Below, piece by piece: positions 1 to 7,898 of a stretch of 32,836 nt of DNA. Within the stretch, counting starts at the first letter, position 1, and each line of letters begins with the position of its first letter. The notes beneath the pieces are model-generated. The model was not told the origin of the DNA. It was given only the letters and a program-made list of their open reading frames with translations, and did no database searches. Source of the DNA: Chara braunii (lineage: Eukaryota > Streptophyta > Charophyceae > Charales > Characeae); assembly GCA_003427395.1 (NCBI GenBank), contig BFEA01000225.1, positions 1,987,696 to 2,020,531 on the forward strand. Direction: 5' to 3'. Position numbers and translations under genes: made by a program.

Positions 1-176
1 GTGCGCCTCGCTGATCGACAATAAGGACCTGAAAGCTAGTGCGAAAATCATTGAATTTCTGATGACGGATTTGGGGATGCAATCGGTCGTGCGCCTCGCT
101 GATCGACAATAAGGACCTGAAAGCTAGTGCGAAAATCATTGAATTTCTGATGACGGATTTGGGGATGCAATCGGTC
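1..176. repeat. 88-bp perfect tandem duplication at the window edge
   Basis: Positions 1-88 and 89-176 appear identical, each beginning GTGCGCCTCGCTGATCGACA and ending GCAATCGGTC. The unit is 88 bp, not a multiple of three, so the duplication breaks any frame read through both copies. Because the first copy begins exactly at base 1, the array may continue upstream, or the duplication may be a contig-end artefact. The second copy leads into the open frame listed separately. Confidence 0.95.
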
Positions 177-296
177 GGATTGGGGATCGAGGCTACTGGT
201 ACCACTAGTACCTTTCCCGCGTGGGAAAATAGGGGAAACTGGCTTTCCCTATCTTCTGAATTTTCGGAGGTCGGGCCCGACGACGACTGCCATTGA
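90..296 (+). pseudogene. possible coding fragment, unidentified
   Basis: A stop-free frame runs from the second copy of the 88-bp repeat to a TGA at 294-296 (68 codons). It opens with a plausible amphipathic segment containing SLIDNKDLKASAKIIEFLM and then becomes low-confidence sequence ending in DDDCH. The same segment is encoded at 2-88 in the first copy, but reading on from there hits TAA at 110-112. There is no start codon context and I recognise no family. It could be the last exon of a gene lying upstream, a transposon remnant, or chance. Amino-acid composition is the only support. Confidence 0.2.
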
Positions 297-477
297 TAAA
301 TCTGATCGGCGGCCGTCATTTCGTTTCGGCCTCCGAAAAGGTCGGATGCCTACCCGAGGCCCGCTATTTTCCAAGCGGCAAAGGGGGGAAGAAAGCAAAA
401 AAAAATGGTTAGACGAGGGCACCGCGTCTGCTATGGAGCTGGCACTGCGCTGGACTTCCCACCATCCGTGTATTTTA

Positions 478-634
478 GGGCCTCGCTCCACTACTCTGTA
501 CATGCACCGGAGACAAAAGATATGGTGCTCCACTTCTCTCTCCAAAACAAAAAAATATGGCGGTGTATAGTTCCATCTTCTAGCGGAAGATTCATTCTCA
601 TTTTGCACAATTGCTGAGTAGTGCACCGGGGTCC
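478..634. mobile_element. Tourist-like MITE (family A), TTA target duplication
   Basis: The element begins GGGCCTCGCTCCACTACTC and ends GAGTAGTGCACCGGGGTCC. The two ends are imperfect inverted repeats (about 15 of 19 positions). TTA flanks both sides (475-477 and 635-637), the target site typical of PIF/Harbinger elements and their Tourist-type MITEs. It is 157 bp with no coding capacity. The interior, around GGCGGTGTATAGTTCCATC, reappears on both sides of the assembly gap near 13.2 and 13.85 kb. Confidence 0.65.
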
Positions 635-637
635 TTA

Positions 638-960
638 CACTGAAGTTTTCACTCTTTTTTTCACAAGTGGGGAGTCGTGGATATATTACCTCAAGCGAGG
701 GCCGTATCTTTATCGCCTGGGGCCCACTTGCACGGATTAAGAGCGAGGCCGTAGATAACATAGATCAATGGCCAAAATCTTTTAATCCTAGTAAGGGGCA
801 CCTTGCCCCTGGTCCTGGGCTTCTTTACGGTGGATATTGTCGTTTATTGTTTTGGGTGCTCGAGATTTCCTGTCGAAAGACACTGGAATAGTTCGTTATG
901 AGCACAGGCTGTACCACCGTGAGGGGTCCCTAGTATTTAACCCCTCCGTCGTATGTATTT
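638..960. other. no recognisable feature
   Basis: I see no gene, RNA or clear repeat here. There are short open frames on both strands, but they lack codon or domain signal. Confidence 0.5.
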
Positions 961-993
961 TTGACGTTTTCTGATTTGGCGGGCGGTGGAGCG

Positions 994-1043
<50 letters not shown>

Positions 1044-1354
1044 TTTACCGGTAAATCTGCCGCTGAGGTGAAACCTGAGGGCGTACTCTCCCAGTAGTGA
1101 CTCTCTCGAATGATCCGTCTCTGAAGAAAGAAAAGCAATGGCCGATTGCTCTTTACACGCGAACTGTCAAATATTGCAAGTAAATTACATGCTCGACACA
1201 TGCTCGAAAAACGCGCACGCGTTCCTCTACGTTTCAACCGGGTGCGCTCCGGTCTCATCTGGCAATTATTTCCGAGAGAGGCCGTAATTGCGGTCAGATT
1301 CATTCAGTGTGAGGAAGCTTCGAGATGATGCGTAGGCGAAGCTCGTATGTCGGG

Positions 1355-1416
<62 letters not shown>

Positions 1417-1640
1417 TTTACTGGCTGCCGCTGAGGCGAAACCTGAGGGCGTACTCTCCCTGTGACTCTCTGGAATGATCTGTCTCTGGCACTTGCTTCC
1501 AGAAGAGGCCGTAATTGCGGTCAGATCCGTCCAGGAAAGTGTCCAAGTGTGAGGAAGCTTCGAGATGATGCGTAGGCGAAGTTCGTATGTCCTCGTCGGG
1601 GGGAGAGAGAGAGAGAGAGACAGAGATCAGGGCGTATCTC

Positions 1641-1716
<76 letters not shown>

Positions 1717-1905
1717 TTTACCGGTAAATCTGCCGCTGAGGTGAAACCTGAGGGCGTACTCTCTCAGTAGTGACTCTCTCGAATGATCTGTCTTCTAATC
1801 ACTTCCAGGAGAGGCCGTAATTGCGGTCAGATTCATCCAGGAAAGCTTTCCAAGTGTGAGGAAGCTTCGAGATGATGCGTAGGCGGAGTTCGTATGTCGT
1901 CGGTG
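960..1905. repeat. three-fold composite repeat with (GA)n cores
   Basis: Three diverged copies of one unit occur in tandem. Each has a GA/GACA microsatellite (about 997-1039, 1356-1417, 1602-1710), a segment with CTGAGGGCGTACTCTC, and an end segment with GCCGTAATTGCGGTCAGAT then GTGAGGAAGCTTCGAGATGA (1309, 1549, 1856). Copies one and three carry the palindrome GATTTACCGGTAAATC beside the GA tract; copy two has lost it. Unit spacing of about 240 and 307 bp differs mostly through microsatellite length. The segments resemble the ends of the GGGCGTACTCACACTAGC MITE family seen elsewhere, so this may be an amplified, microsatellite-invaded MITE. Confidence 0.75.
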
Positions 1906-2163
1906 TGCGCCGATGCAGTCTGTTTTCGCGAGGGATATCGATTTTCGTAGTTTCCATGGCCAATCCTAAAGTCGTGCGCCGTGCTTTTTGTCTTTGTTGT
2001 TTTATTTTTTTTAGGTAATTTGTTACGCAGGCAAATTTTCTTTTTTTTATTGAGAGGTGTTGGTTCTTTTTCTTTGAGAGGTATCTACTTTGTTCGTCCG
2101 TCGGCAATCTCAAGGATTCCTGTACTTGTGCAGCCTGTCTGCTTAGCAGCAGGCAATTCTTAT

Positions 2164-2265
2164 GTCCTTCGGTACATTCGTTAAAATTGGAACGATATAG
2201 AGAATAGTGATTAGCATGGCCCTTGTGCAAGGATGACACGCATAAATCGAAAAATGGTCTAAATT
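2164..2265 (+). pseudogene. U6: U6 snRNA retrocopy, first unit of a dimer
   Basis: Nearly full-length U6 snRNA-like sequence. It starts GTCCTTCGGTACATTCG (5' stem-loop), continues TTAAAATTGGAACGATA, contains the catalytic-core-like AGCATGGCCCTTGTGCAAGG and GATGACACGCA, and ends AAATGGTCTAAATT. A 6-nt insertion lies in the normally conserved AGAGAAGATTAGC stretch. No TATA box is visible about 30 bp upstream, and a T-run terminator is replaced by an A-rich tail (AAAAAGAAAACCAAAAAAAA), so this looks retroposed and not transcribed as a U6 gene. Confidence 0.88.
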
Positions 2266-2300
2266 AAAAAGAAAACCAAAAAAAAAAAGCAATGTCCTTT

Positions 2301-2399
2301 GTCCTTGGGATATTCGTTAAAATTGGAACGATACAGAGAAATGAGTAGCATGGACCTTGTGCAAGGATGACACGCAGAAATCGAAAAATGAACTAAATT
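2301..2399 (+). pseudogene. U6: U6 snRNA retrocopy, second unit of a dimer
   Basis: A second near-complete U6-like unit begins about 35 bp after the first (GTCCTTGGGATATTCG at its 5' end; AACGATACAGAGAAATGAGT; TGCAAGGATGACACGCAG; AAATGAACTAAATT). Its A-rich tail (AAAAACAAAACCGAAAAAGA) follows the same pattern as the tail of the first unit. The pair is bracketed by AGCAGGCAATTC at 2148-2159 and AGCAGGCCATTC at 2427-2438, which look like one target-site duplication around the whole dimer. Confidence 0.88.
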
Positions 2400-2574
2400 A
2401 AAAACAAAACCGAAAAAGAAAAAAGAGCAGGCCATTCGTGTTCCCTGAGCCTAAAGCAGGTTGCCACTCGTGTTCGTTGAGCCGAGAGAAGGTTAGCATC
2501 GCTCCCTCACTCCATAAGGGCTGGAGCTAAGTCTTGCTTGTCGGGACTTTTCGTTTCTGGCCGTCGATCTCTTC

Positions 2575-2627
2575 GATCTAGGGTCGGAAATGAAGGATGC
2601 GAGTGAGTGGGACTTGGCCCAGGGAAT
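2575..2627 (-). mobile_element. tRNA-derived SINE (family A), 3' fragment
   Basis: On the minus strand this reads GGCCAAGTCCCACTCACTCG, then CATTTCCGACCCTAGAT. The same order of words (GACCAAGTCCCACTTACTCG, then ATTTCTGATCCTAG) forms the 3' body of the fuller copy at 3982-4140. The tRNA-like head is missing here. Confidence 0.55.
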
Positions 2628-2649
2628 AGCCCGTGGACTAGATGAATAA

Positions 2650-3012
2650 TTATTATACATAGCTGGGCTACCAGCCGGGCTGCCCGTGTCACCTTGTTTG
2701 ACCGGGCTGCCCGGCCGTGAGAGGACCAGCGCAGGGCATAATTAATTATAGCTTGGCTACCAGCCGGGCGGCCCGGATCACCTTGTTTGACTGGGCGGCC
2801 CGGCCGTGCGAGGACGACGGTAGCGAAAGGCATAATTATTCATATTGGTTACTAGCCGGGCGGCCCGGATCACCTTTTGACTGGGCGGCCCAGCCGTGCG
2901 AGGACGACGGTAGCGAAGGGCATAATTATTCATAGCTGGGCTACCAGCCGGGCGGCCCGGTTCACTTTGTTTGACCGGGCGGCCTGGGCGTGCGAGGACC
3001 AGCGGAGGGCCC
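2650..3012. repeat. 90-bp GC-rich minisatellite, four copies
   Basis: Copies of a unit containing GGGCTACCAGCCGGGCGGCC, CACCTTGTTTGACTGGGCGG and CGTGCGAGGACGACGGTAGC recur with CCAGCCGGGC starting near 2671, 2760, 2852 and 2944, a period of 89-92 bp. An AT-rich spacer (CATAATTATTCATA) separates the GC-rich blocks. Each unit contains inverted words (GCCGGGCGGCCCGG against GGGCGGCCCGGC), giving strong hairpin potential. Open frames on both strands are by-products of the repeat. Confidence 0.9.
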
Positions 3013-3124
3013 AGCAAAAAATAATCACAAAAATCAAAATACTTAAACAAAAACTATGTGATGCACAAAAATTAACTGAACAACATTTGCCTCAGGGTCG
3101 CATCGAAATTCTTTACCAAATTGA

Positions 3125-3230
3125 AATTATTATTATTATTATTATTATTTATTTTTATTTTTATTTTTTATTTTTTTTTCGCCCCGGCCGGACAACTTGC
3201 CGGGCCACTCCATATATATATATATATTTT
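3125..3230. repeat. simple AT-rich tracts
   Basis: An (ATT)n stretch merges into a T-rich run with A interruptions, followed by a short (TA)n near 3213-3226. A GC-rich scrap, GCCCCGGCCGGACAACTTGC, lies between them and resembles the preceding minisatellite. Confidence 0.85.
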
Positions 3231-3482
3231 ATTGGAACGCATGAAGCACTGTGGGAGATGGCCAGAGTTAAAAATAAAAATAAAAAATCCAGCCAGAGTA
3301 GAAATCTGGACGTACGTTAGATCTCCACAATCTGACGTCAGAAATAAAGAACTCGGCTAGGTGGGGCTTGACCCCAGGCCTCGTTCGAGTGCTCGCGAAA
3401 TGTGAAAATGTTAAATGCATCTTCCAGTAGAACGTGGCATCATGCATTTGCCGGGTCTCGTTCCCCTACTCCTATCTCGCTC

Positions 3483-3578
3483 TTTCCCCGAATACCCGTA
3501 CGGTCATTACAACTGTGTTTAGACTGAAAGATACCCCAAATACAGCTATAAAGACCGTGCGTTGTATTCGGGGGCAGA
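3483..3578. mobile_element. FB1 foldback element (diverged)
   Basis: Two inverted arms, CCCCGAATACCCGTACGGTC at the left and ATAAAGACCGTGCGTTGTAT at the right, surround a short loop with GACTGAAAGATACCCC. The sequence belongs to the same family as the near-perfect hairpin at 5336-5440 but is more decayed. It has no coding capacity. Confidence 0.75.
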
Positions 3579-3883
3579 AGGAGTCGTCGTCAAATGCTAG
3601 AATATGGAATGTATATTGCAATGGAACTTGGCGAGATGCATTCGTTTGCGATTGTGGCGTTCGCCGTTTGGTTTGATCGGGGCTTTATGAGGATGTTCAC
3701 TGTCGTGATCCGTGCCTGTATATGGTCTTTTTTTTGTTTTTGTTTTTTTTAATAAAAATCACAATCAAATGCCCCATCTATTCTGGGGCGCAGGAGTCAT
3801 GTGGTTAGATGTTCTGCTGTTGCCTGGGTGTTAGCTGAGCAGCTGGTCTGCTGGAAAGCAGCCAGCTTCGACTGGCCTACCTT

Positions 3884-3981
3884 CTTCCCCCGAATACAAC
3901 GTACGGTCATTGTAGCTGTAATTACACTCTGAAAGATACCCCAAATTCAGCTATAACGACCGTGCGTTGTATTCGGGGTAA
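3884..3981. mobile_element. FB1 foldback element
   Basis: The left arm has CGAATACAACGTACGGTCAT and the right arm has GACCGTGCGTTGTATTCGGG, its inverted match, with the shared loop word CTGAAAGATACCCC between. The right end runs directly into a tRNA-like head (GAGCTCAGTTTGTAC), an arrangement repeated at other FB1 copies. Confidence 0.82.
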
Positions 3982-4140
3982 GACTGAGCTCAGTTTGTAC
4001 ACCCCCTGAGCTGTTGAAATACAGACCGGAGTTCGAATTCCAGTGGAAGCAAATGTGTAGAATTCCTCAATCCTGAATTACCTATGGCCGGGACCAAGTC
4101 CCACTTACTCGTCTCAATTTCTGATCCTAGATTACGGAGA
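3982..4140 (+). mobile_element. tRNA-derived SINE (family A)
   Basis: The head looks like a tRNA. There is an A-box-like GAGCTCAGTTTGTAC, an anticodon-arm-like CTGTTGAAATACAG, and a B-box-like GAGTTCGAATTCC. The arm word TTGAAAT would place GAA in the anticodon position, so a phenylalanine tRNA ancestor is possible but unproven. The body follows with CTGAATTACCTATGGCC and CAAGTCCCACTTACTC, ending near CTGATCCTAGATT. Words from this body recur at four other places in the window. This is the fullest plus-strand copy, and it abuts an FB1 foldback. Confidence 0.65.
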
Positions 4141-4225
4141 TCAAGGGCCACGGAGATCAAGGGCCAGAAATGAAGAATGAGCCAGAAATGAAGAATGAGC
4201 GTAAGTGGGACTTGACCCCCGGTCA
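4135..4225 (-). mobile_element. inverted SINE family A fragment with small tandem repeats
   Basis: Two 16-bp repeats (CGGAGATCAAGGGCCA at 4135 and 4151) and two 18-bp repeats (GCCAGAAATGAAGAATGA at 4163 and 4181) lead into GTAAGTGGGACTTGACCCCC. That last word is the inverse of the SINE body just upstream, so 4091-4225 forms a large imperfect foldback. Confidence 0.6.
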
Positions 4226-4624
4226 ATATGATGATCATTTTTTTTCATTTTTTTTAATAGAAAACAATCCATTCAATTAATTCCAAAAGAACACAGTGAT
4301 ACGAGGCCAGGGATTCTCACAATTCAACCCGGAGTAATCCTGGCAGCCTTAGCCAGTTTGCTTCGACTTACACTCCTACTTCATCATAATTTCTTACTTG
4401 TCCTACTTTACGCTAGCTTTATAAAACCAAACCCTTCTACTTCCACTTATTTCTACAGAATATCTCAAGGCCGTCGCCTTTTCTTGCAACAAAAAAGAAA
4501 AGAAAAGAAAAATGAAGTAGCCAGCACGTGTGGCGCTGCTGTAGAGAAGCCTTCCACCCGAACAGAAAATACCGAGTGTCCTTAAAAAAAAATAAATGAA
4601 AAACAAATACCGAGTGACACTGCT

Positions 4625-4975
4625 GCTACTCAATGGGGGTGCGGGAGGTAGCTGGGTGGGAGGCGCAGCTACCCCGTCAAGAAGCTAGATGGGGTGTGGA
4701 GGTACTAGCAAAACGCTCGATCTTTGCCTTAGACGCGCCCCCCCTCCCCCCCCGGGCCTCTTCCCGAGGGGCCCCTGCGGCCTCACCCTACAGCCTCACC
4801 ACCGCTAATCAGTAGGGACGGGGCAGTTTATCCCCTTATGATGAGAGATAGCTATGCTTGCAGGGGTCCAACAAGGGGATGCACCGAGAGGAGAGGACCC
4901 CTGCATCTATAGCTACCTCTCTCACCGTCAAGAGGATGACAGCGTGCATCCCCTTGGTGGTGGTGTGAGGTAAAT
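4625..4975. repeat. nested inverted repeats
   Basis: GAGATAGCTATGCTTGCAGG at 4845 pairs imperfectly with the CCCCTGCATCTATAGCTACC region near 4900, and CAAGGGGATGCA near 4872 pairs with TGCATCCCCTTG near 4945. A further word, GGAGGTAGCTGGGTGGGAGG, near 4645 is related to the same arms. The stretch also contains C-rich runs at 4738-4762. It looks like a decayed nested foldback with no gene. Confidence 0.6.
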
Positions 4976-5156
4976 GGGACTGGATCCCCCCAGAATAGGA
5001 GGGGTTGTGTTGGTTTATATGGGGGGAGAAAAAGAGAAGAAAAGTGAAATTGAGTGAAACTTTTTTTTTTTTTTTTTTTTGTGGTCCCCCCCTCTAAGCA
5101 AAAGAAACTAAAAACTTGGACCATGTCCCGGAGGACAAATTGAGAGAAGAATATAA

Positions 5157-5266
5157 CGGCCTCCTTGCACTACTCGCCATCCGCCAGCATTTTGATTGAT
5201 GTGGACATCATTTTTGTCCAGATGCATTCGAAATCTTGGTGGATGGCGAGTAGTGCAACTAGGGCC
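5157..5266. mobile_element. Tourist-like MITE (family A), TAA target duplication
   Basis: Long inverted arms (TTGCACTACTCGCCATCCGC at left; GGATGGCGAGTAGTGCAA at right) enclose about 35 bp that hold a second small inversion, GGACATC against its near inverse. TAA flanks both ends (5154-5156 and 5267-5269). The terminal words match the element at 478-634. At 110 bp it is essentially one hairpin. Confidence 0.7.
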
Positions 5267-5335
5267 TAAGCTTCGCTCTTGGCGGGAAAAAAAAAAAAAA
5301 AAGGAAATACTGAGTGAACCAACGGGCCTATCTTT

Positions 5336-5440
5336 CAGTCTTCCCCCGAATACAACGTACGGTCATTATAGCTGAATTTGGTCTATCTTTCAGTCTAAAT
5401 TCAGCTATAATGACCGTACGTTGTATTCGGAGGAAGACTG
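5336..5440. mobile_element. FB1 foldback element, near-perfect hairpin
   Basis: The left arm 5336-5379 and right arm 5397-5440 pair with about one mismatch over 44 bp. Key words are CGAATACAACGTACGGTCAT and its inverse ATGACCGTACGTTGTATTCG. The 17-nt loop is GGTCTATCTTTCAGTCT. It is the best preserved of at least seven copies and probably the youngest. A transcript across it would form a long duplex of the kind that feeds small-RNA processing. Its right end runs straight into a tRNA-like head. Confidence 0.9.
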
Positions 5441-5500
5441 TAGCTCAGTTGGTACTCCAACAAACTGTCTTAAAGATCCGAGTTGCAATCCGGATTCAAT
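5436..5500 (+). pseudogene. tRNA-like head fused to a foldback
   Basis: GTAGCTCAGTTGGTACTCC matches an A-box/D-arm, and GAGTTGCAATCCGG resembles a B-box with a broken core (usual form GGTTCGAATCC). The middle arm, GTCTTAAAGAT, could form a short anticodon hairpin. No intact acceptor stem is visible, so this is a tRNA-derived relic or SINE head. It shares GAAGACTG with the FB1 terminus. Confidence 0.5.
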
Positions 5501-5503
5501 CAA

Positions 5504-5612
5504 AAGCAGGAAGAAAAATAAAAGCAGGAAGAAAAATAAAAGCAGGAAGAAAAATAAGAGCGGGAAGAAAAATAAGAGCAGGAAGAAAAATAAAAGCAGG
5601 AAGAAAAAAAGA
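5504..5612. repeat. 18-bp tandem repeat, AGCAGGAAGAAAAATAAA
   Basis: About six copies of an 18-bp purine-rich unit lie directly behind the tRNA-like head, as if an A-rich SINE tail had expanded. The unit is a multiple of three, so every frame without a stop stays open and yields spurious peptides. Confidence 0.92.
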
Positions 5613-5738
5613 TTTTCAGTGAATCGGAGCGAGTGACCGTTCACCTTCTGCAGCTTTCTTGATGACGTCGGAATTTAGTAGATTCTTTTGTTTGATGTGG
5701 AAAGCTCAGTTCGTTAATTGTTGTGATTATTCTTTTAT

Positions 5739-5739
<1 letters not shown>

Positions 5740-5770
<31 letters not shown>
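5740..5770. repeat. poly(T) tract
   Basis: About 31 consecutive T. This could be the inverted A-tail of a retroposon, but no head is recognisable on the minus strand beside it. Confidence 0.9.
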
Positions 5771-5773
<3 letters not shown>

Positions 5774-5870
5774 GTCGGTGGCCGATCAAAGCATGTGGCA
5801 ATTAACTATTTTTCGCGCAGTTGGCCCGTATTTGGAATTGATTCTCGAGAAAGCAACGGCAGGCACCGAT

Positions 5871-6036
5871 GTGCCTGGCTCAGGTGGTATGCCCATGAAC
5901 TGTTGAAATACAGACCCATGTTCGAATCCAGATTCCGATCAGATGAACAGAATAACATAATTATTCTTCAATAGATGAACAGAATAACATAATTATTCTT
6001 GAATAGATGAACAGAATAACATAATTTTTCTTCAAT
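5871..6036 (+). mobile_element. tRNA-derived SINE (family A) with tail expanded to a 32-bp satellite
   Basis: The head GTGCCTGGCTCAGGTGGTAT, CTGTTGAAATACAG and TGTTCGAATCC matches the family. The following word, GAACAGAATAACATAATTAT, matches the sequence after the head in the minus-strand copy at 9541-9693. Here it has been amplified into three 32-bp units starting at 5941, 5973 and 6005, with one or two differences among them. Confidence 0.75.
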
Positions 6037-6077
6037 GCTTGGGGCCGGTCACGTCAGTGATGATGATATCTCACGGC

Positions 6078-6156
6078 ATTCCTTCGGGACATCCATTAAA
6101 ATTGGAGCGATGCAGAGAAGAGTAGCATGACTCCTGTTTAAGGATGACACGCATAA
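6078..6156 (+). pseudogene. U6: U6 snRNA relic
   Basis: CCTTCGGGACATCCATTAAA and ATTGGAGCGATGCAGAGAAG match the 5' part of U6, and AAGGATGACACGCATAA the later part. Internal differences (CTCCTGTTTAAGG for the usual CCCCTGCGCAAGG) and loss of the last 20 or so nucleotides mark it as a pseudogene. Confidence 0.85.
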
Positions 6157-6208
6157 TGAACCAATCAAGGCGCGTCGCTACACGGCTTACTAAACGAAAA
6201 AATTAAAC

Positions 6209-6451
6209 GAGTGCATCTTCCCACAGGCAATGGCCAGGTTCATCGGTTTGCTATAAATAGTAACGTGTGGTTTTCGTAAGCTTTCGATGGGCAGATGTAC
6301 TCGTTTTCTACCCGTTTTGTCGGCCATGCAAATGTGTATGTTCCCACAAAAAAGTGGCAAGGTTCATCAATTTGCTATAAATAGTAACGAGTGTATTTTG
6401 TCACCTCTCAATGGGCAGGCAGATGCACTCGTTGCCTCTGTTTCGTGGGCC
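6209..6451 (+). promoter_or_regulatory. duplicated TATA box with upstream TCCCACA element
   Basis: Two diverged tandem units (6209-6325 and 6326-6451) each keep TTCCCACA (6218-6225; 6341-6348), then 26-27 bp, then CTATAAATAGTAACG (TATA at 6252 and 6376), then ATGGGCAG. Plant U-snRNA genes use an upstream element with consensus RTCCCACATCG and a TATA box; spacing near 24 bp from the end of that 11-nt element is the RNA polymerase III arrangement. Only seven positions (TCCCACA) match in a row, and no known snRNA follows, so the promoter role is inferred. Confidence 0.35.
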
Positions 6452-6663
6452 TTGTGACGAGGCATTTACTGTTTGTATAGGTTTGCTCTCAGCTTTGCTG
6501 TCTGAGTCGGTCGTTTCTCCTTTGACTTCCTTCTTTCTCTGTGCACTTGAGTCTGGCGTGTAGAAGCCTGACGTCCCGTAGAGTACGTGCAGGCTGGCAG
6601 CCATGCGGTGTGGATATAGGGAGGGTTAACTCTATTACGATGCCCCCACTTGTGCGGCGTTAC

Positions 6664-6664
<1 letters not shown>

Positions 6665-6729
<65 letters not shown>
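6665..6729. repeat. (TG)n microsatellite
   Basis: About 32 uninterrupted TG units. Alternating purine-pyrimidine sequence of this length can adopt Z-DNA. Open frames here are artefacts. Confidence 0.98.
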
Positions 6730-6730
<1 letters not shown>

Positions 6731-6739
6731 CGCTGTACA

Positions 6740-7053
6740 ACTCCACACACACAAAGGAAACAAAGCATGACTGTGTAGCGCTGTTTCGTCGGATTTCAAG
6801 GTGGTTGTACTTTAAAGGTTGCACCATGACAGGCTGCCCAGGATGCGTTTGACTGATGGATAAGGACTTGCCATATAGCCCAGAGATAGCGAGACCCCGG
6901 AGAAGAGTATTGACTTTACTCACACCAGCCCTGCAATCCTAGCAGACTGTTGGTCCAAACCCCTCACAAGAACGGCAGTGAGTTTGAGAAACTAGCATCT
7001 CACAGCCATGAAAGTTATAAAACCCACTCTACGGTTCTTAGTACTTTTTACCC
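6740..7053. other. no recognisable feature
   Basis: Apart from a short CA-rich edge next to the TG array, I see no repeat, RNA or gene signal in this stretch. Confidence 0.5.
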
Positions 7054-7146
7054 TCTACTGTTTTCACCAGAGTAGGATGCACGGTCATTGTTACTGTCTC
7101 AATCTGTACTGGAAATGACCCAAATGCATCCATTATGATGGCTCTT
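7054..7146. mobile_element. FB1 foldback element (heavily decayed)
   Basis: CTACTGTTTTCACCAGAGTA followed by GCACGGTCATTGTTACTG matches the left arm of FB1, and AAATGCATCCATTATGATGG is a poor right arm. Recognisable only by comparison with the better copies. Confidence 0.5.
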
Positions 7147-7898
7147 TAATTTGGTTGAGGACTTACAGAGATAGATTGGCGATCAGCAAGTTGAAGGTTG
7201 GTCACCAGATTACTTGTTTCTTTTGGCTGGCGAGAGTTGTGACCCCCCCCTCCCTCCACACACACCCACAGATTTGTGCCCCTCCCTCCCCAACCCCAAT
7301 ATAAAATTTGGTTATGCTGCTGCTGCACTTCGTGTCTCCTCTTACTCATTATGCAGCACCATAACCATAACCAACTAGTTGCTTCGCTGATGAAGGGTTC
7401 GTGCAACAGAACTAAAACCACTATATAAGCCTACATCCACGCGGGTGGCCTTGTACGCAAGAGGTTCTGAACAGGGGGAGTTGTAAGGAAGACGATAAAA
7501 AAACGAATTACTTTTTTTTTCCATGTTTTCTTCTGTTTTTTCGCCTTTGCTCTCTGATATTCATGTGACGATGTACATATGTAACGATAAGTTGTGTTCA
7601 GGCGCAACTGTGATGGCCTCTAAGACAACTGTCATTGCGGATTCCCTAGCAAAGCTTTTTTTTTTTTTTTTTTTTTTTTCCTTCTGTAGTAAGTCTGGCG
7701 ATCCGAGGACCGAATCTGGATCTTCAAGGGAAACCCTGAGACTTCGTTTCCTGGACGTAGCGGCGGATGCTGCTGGCATTGTCATGATGTCTCAGGTCAA
7801 TTGCGTTCTTCTCCCTGTGGGCAAAGGGTCGGTCACATTCCTGTCCCTGTCGACATGGCGTGGTGGTGTGTTATATTGCCTGAGCTACCTCTGTTGAT
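7147..7898. other. no recognisable gene; simple tracts only
   Basis: The stretch has C-rich runs near 7243-7300, a T run near 7658-7679, and a TATA-like ACTATATAAGCC at 7420. No initiator, exon or RNA feature supports a gene around the TATA word. Confidence 0.45.

Noticed and set aside
58-120. C/D-box snoRNA-like pattern (TGATGA then CTGA about 60 nt later) across the 88-bp repeat junction
   Set aside because: The C box lacks its usual leading purine, and the closing stem is only about two base pairs. The two boxes lie in different repeat copies.
2164-2399. Functional U6 snRNA genes
   Set aside because: No TATA/USE pair about 30-60 bp upstream, no T-run terminator, and A-rich tails instead; mutations fall in conserved core words.
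6466-6923. Cys-Val or Thr-His repeat peptides
   Set aside because: They are translations of the TG/CA microsatellite.
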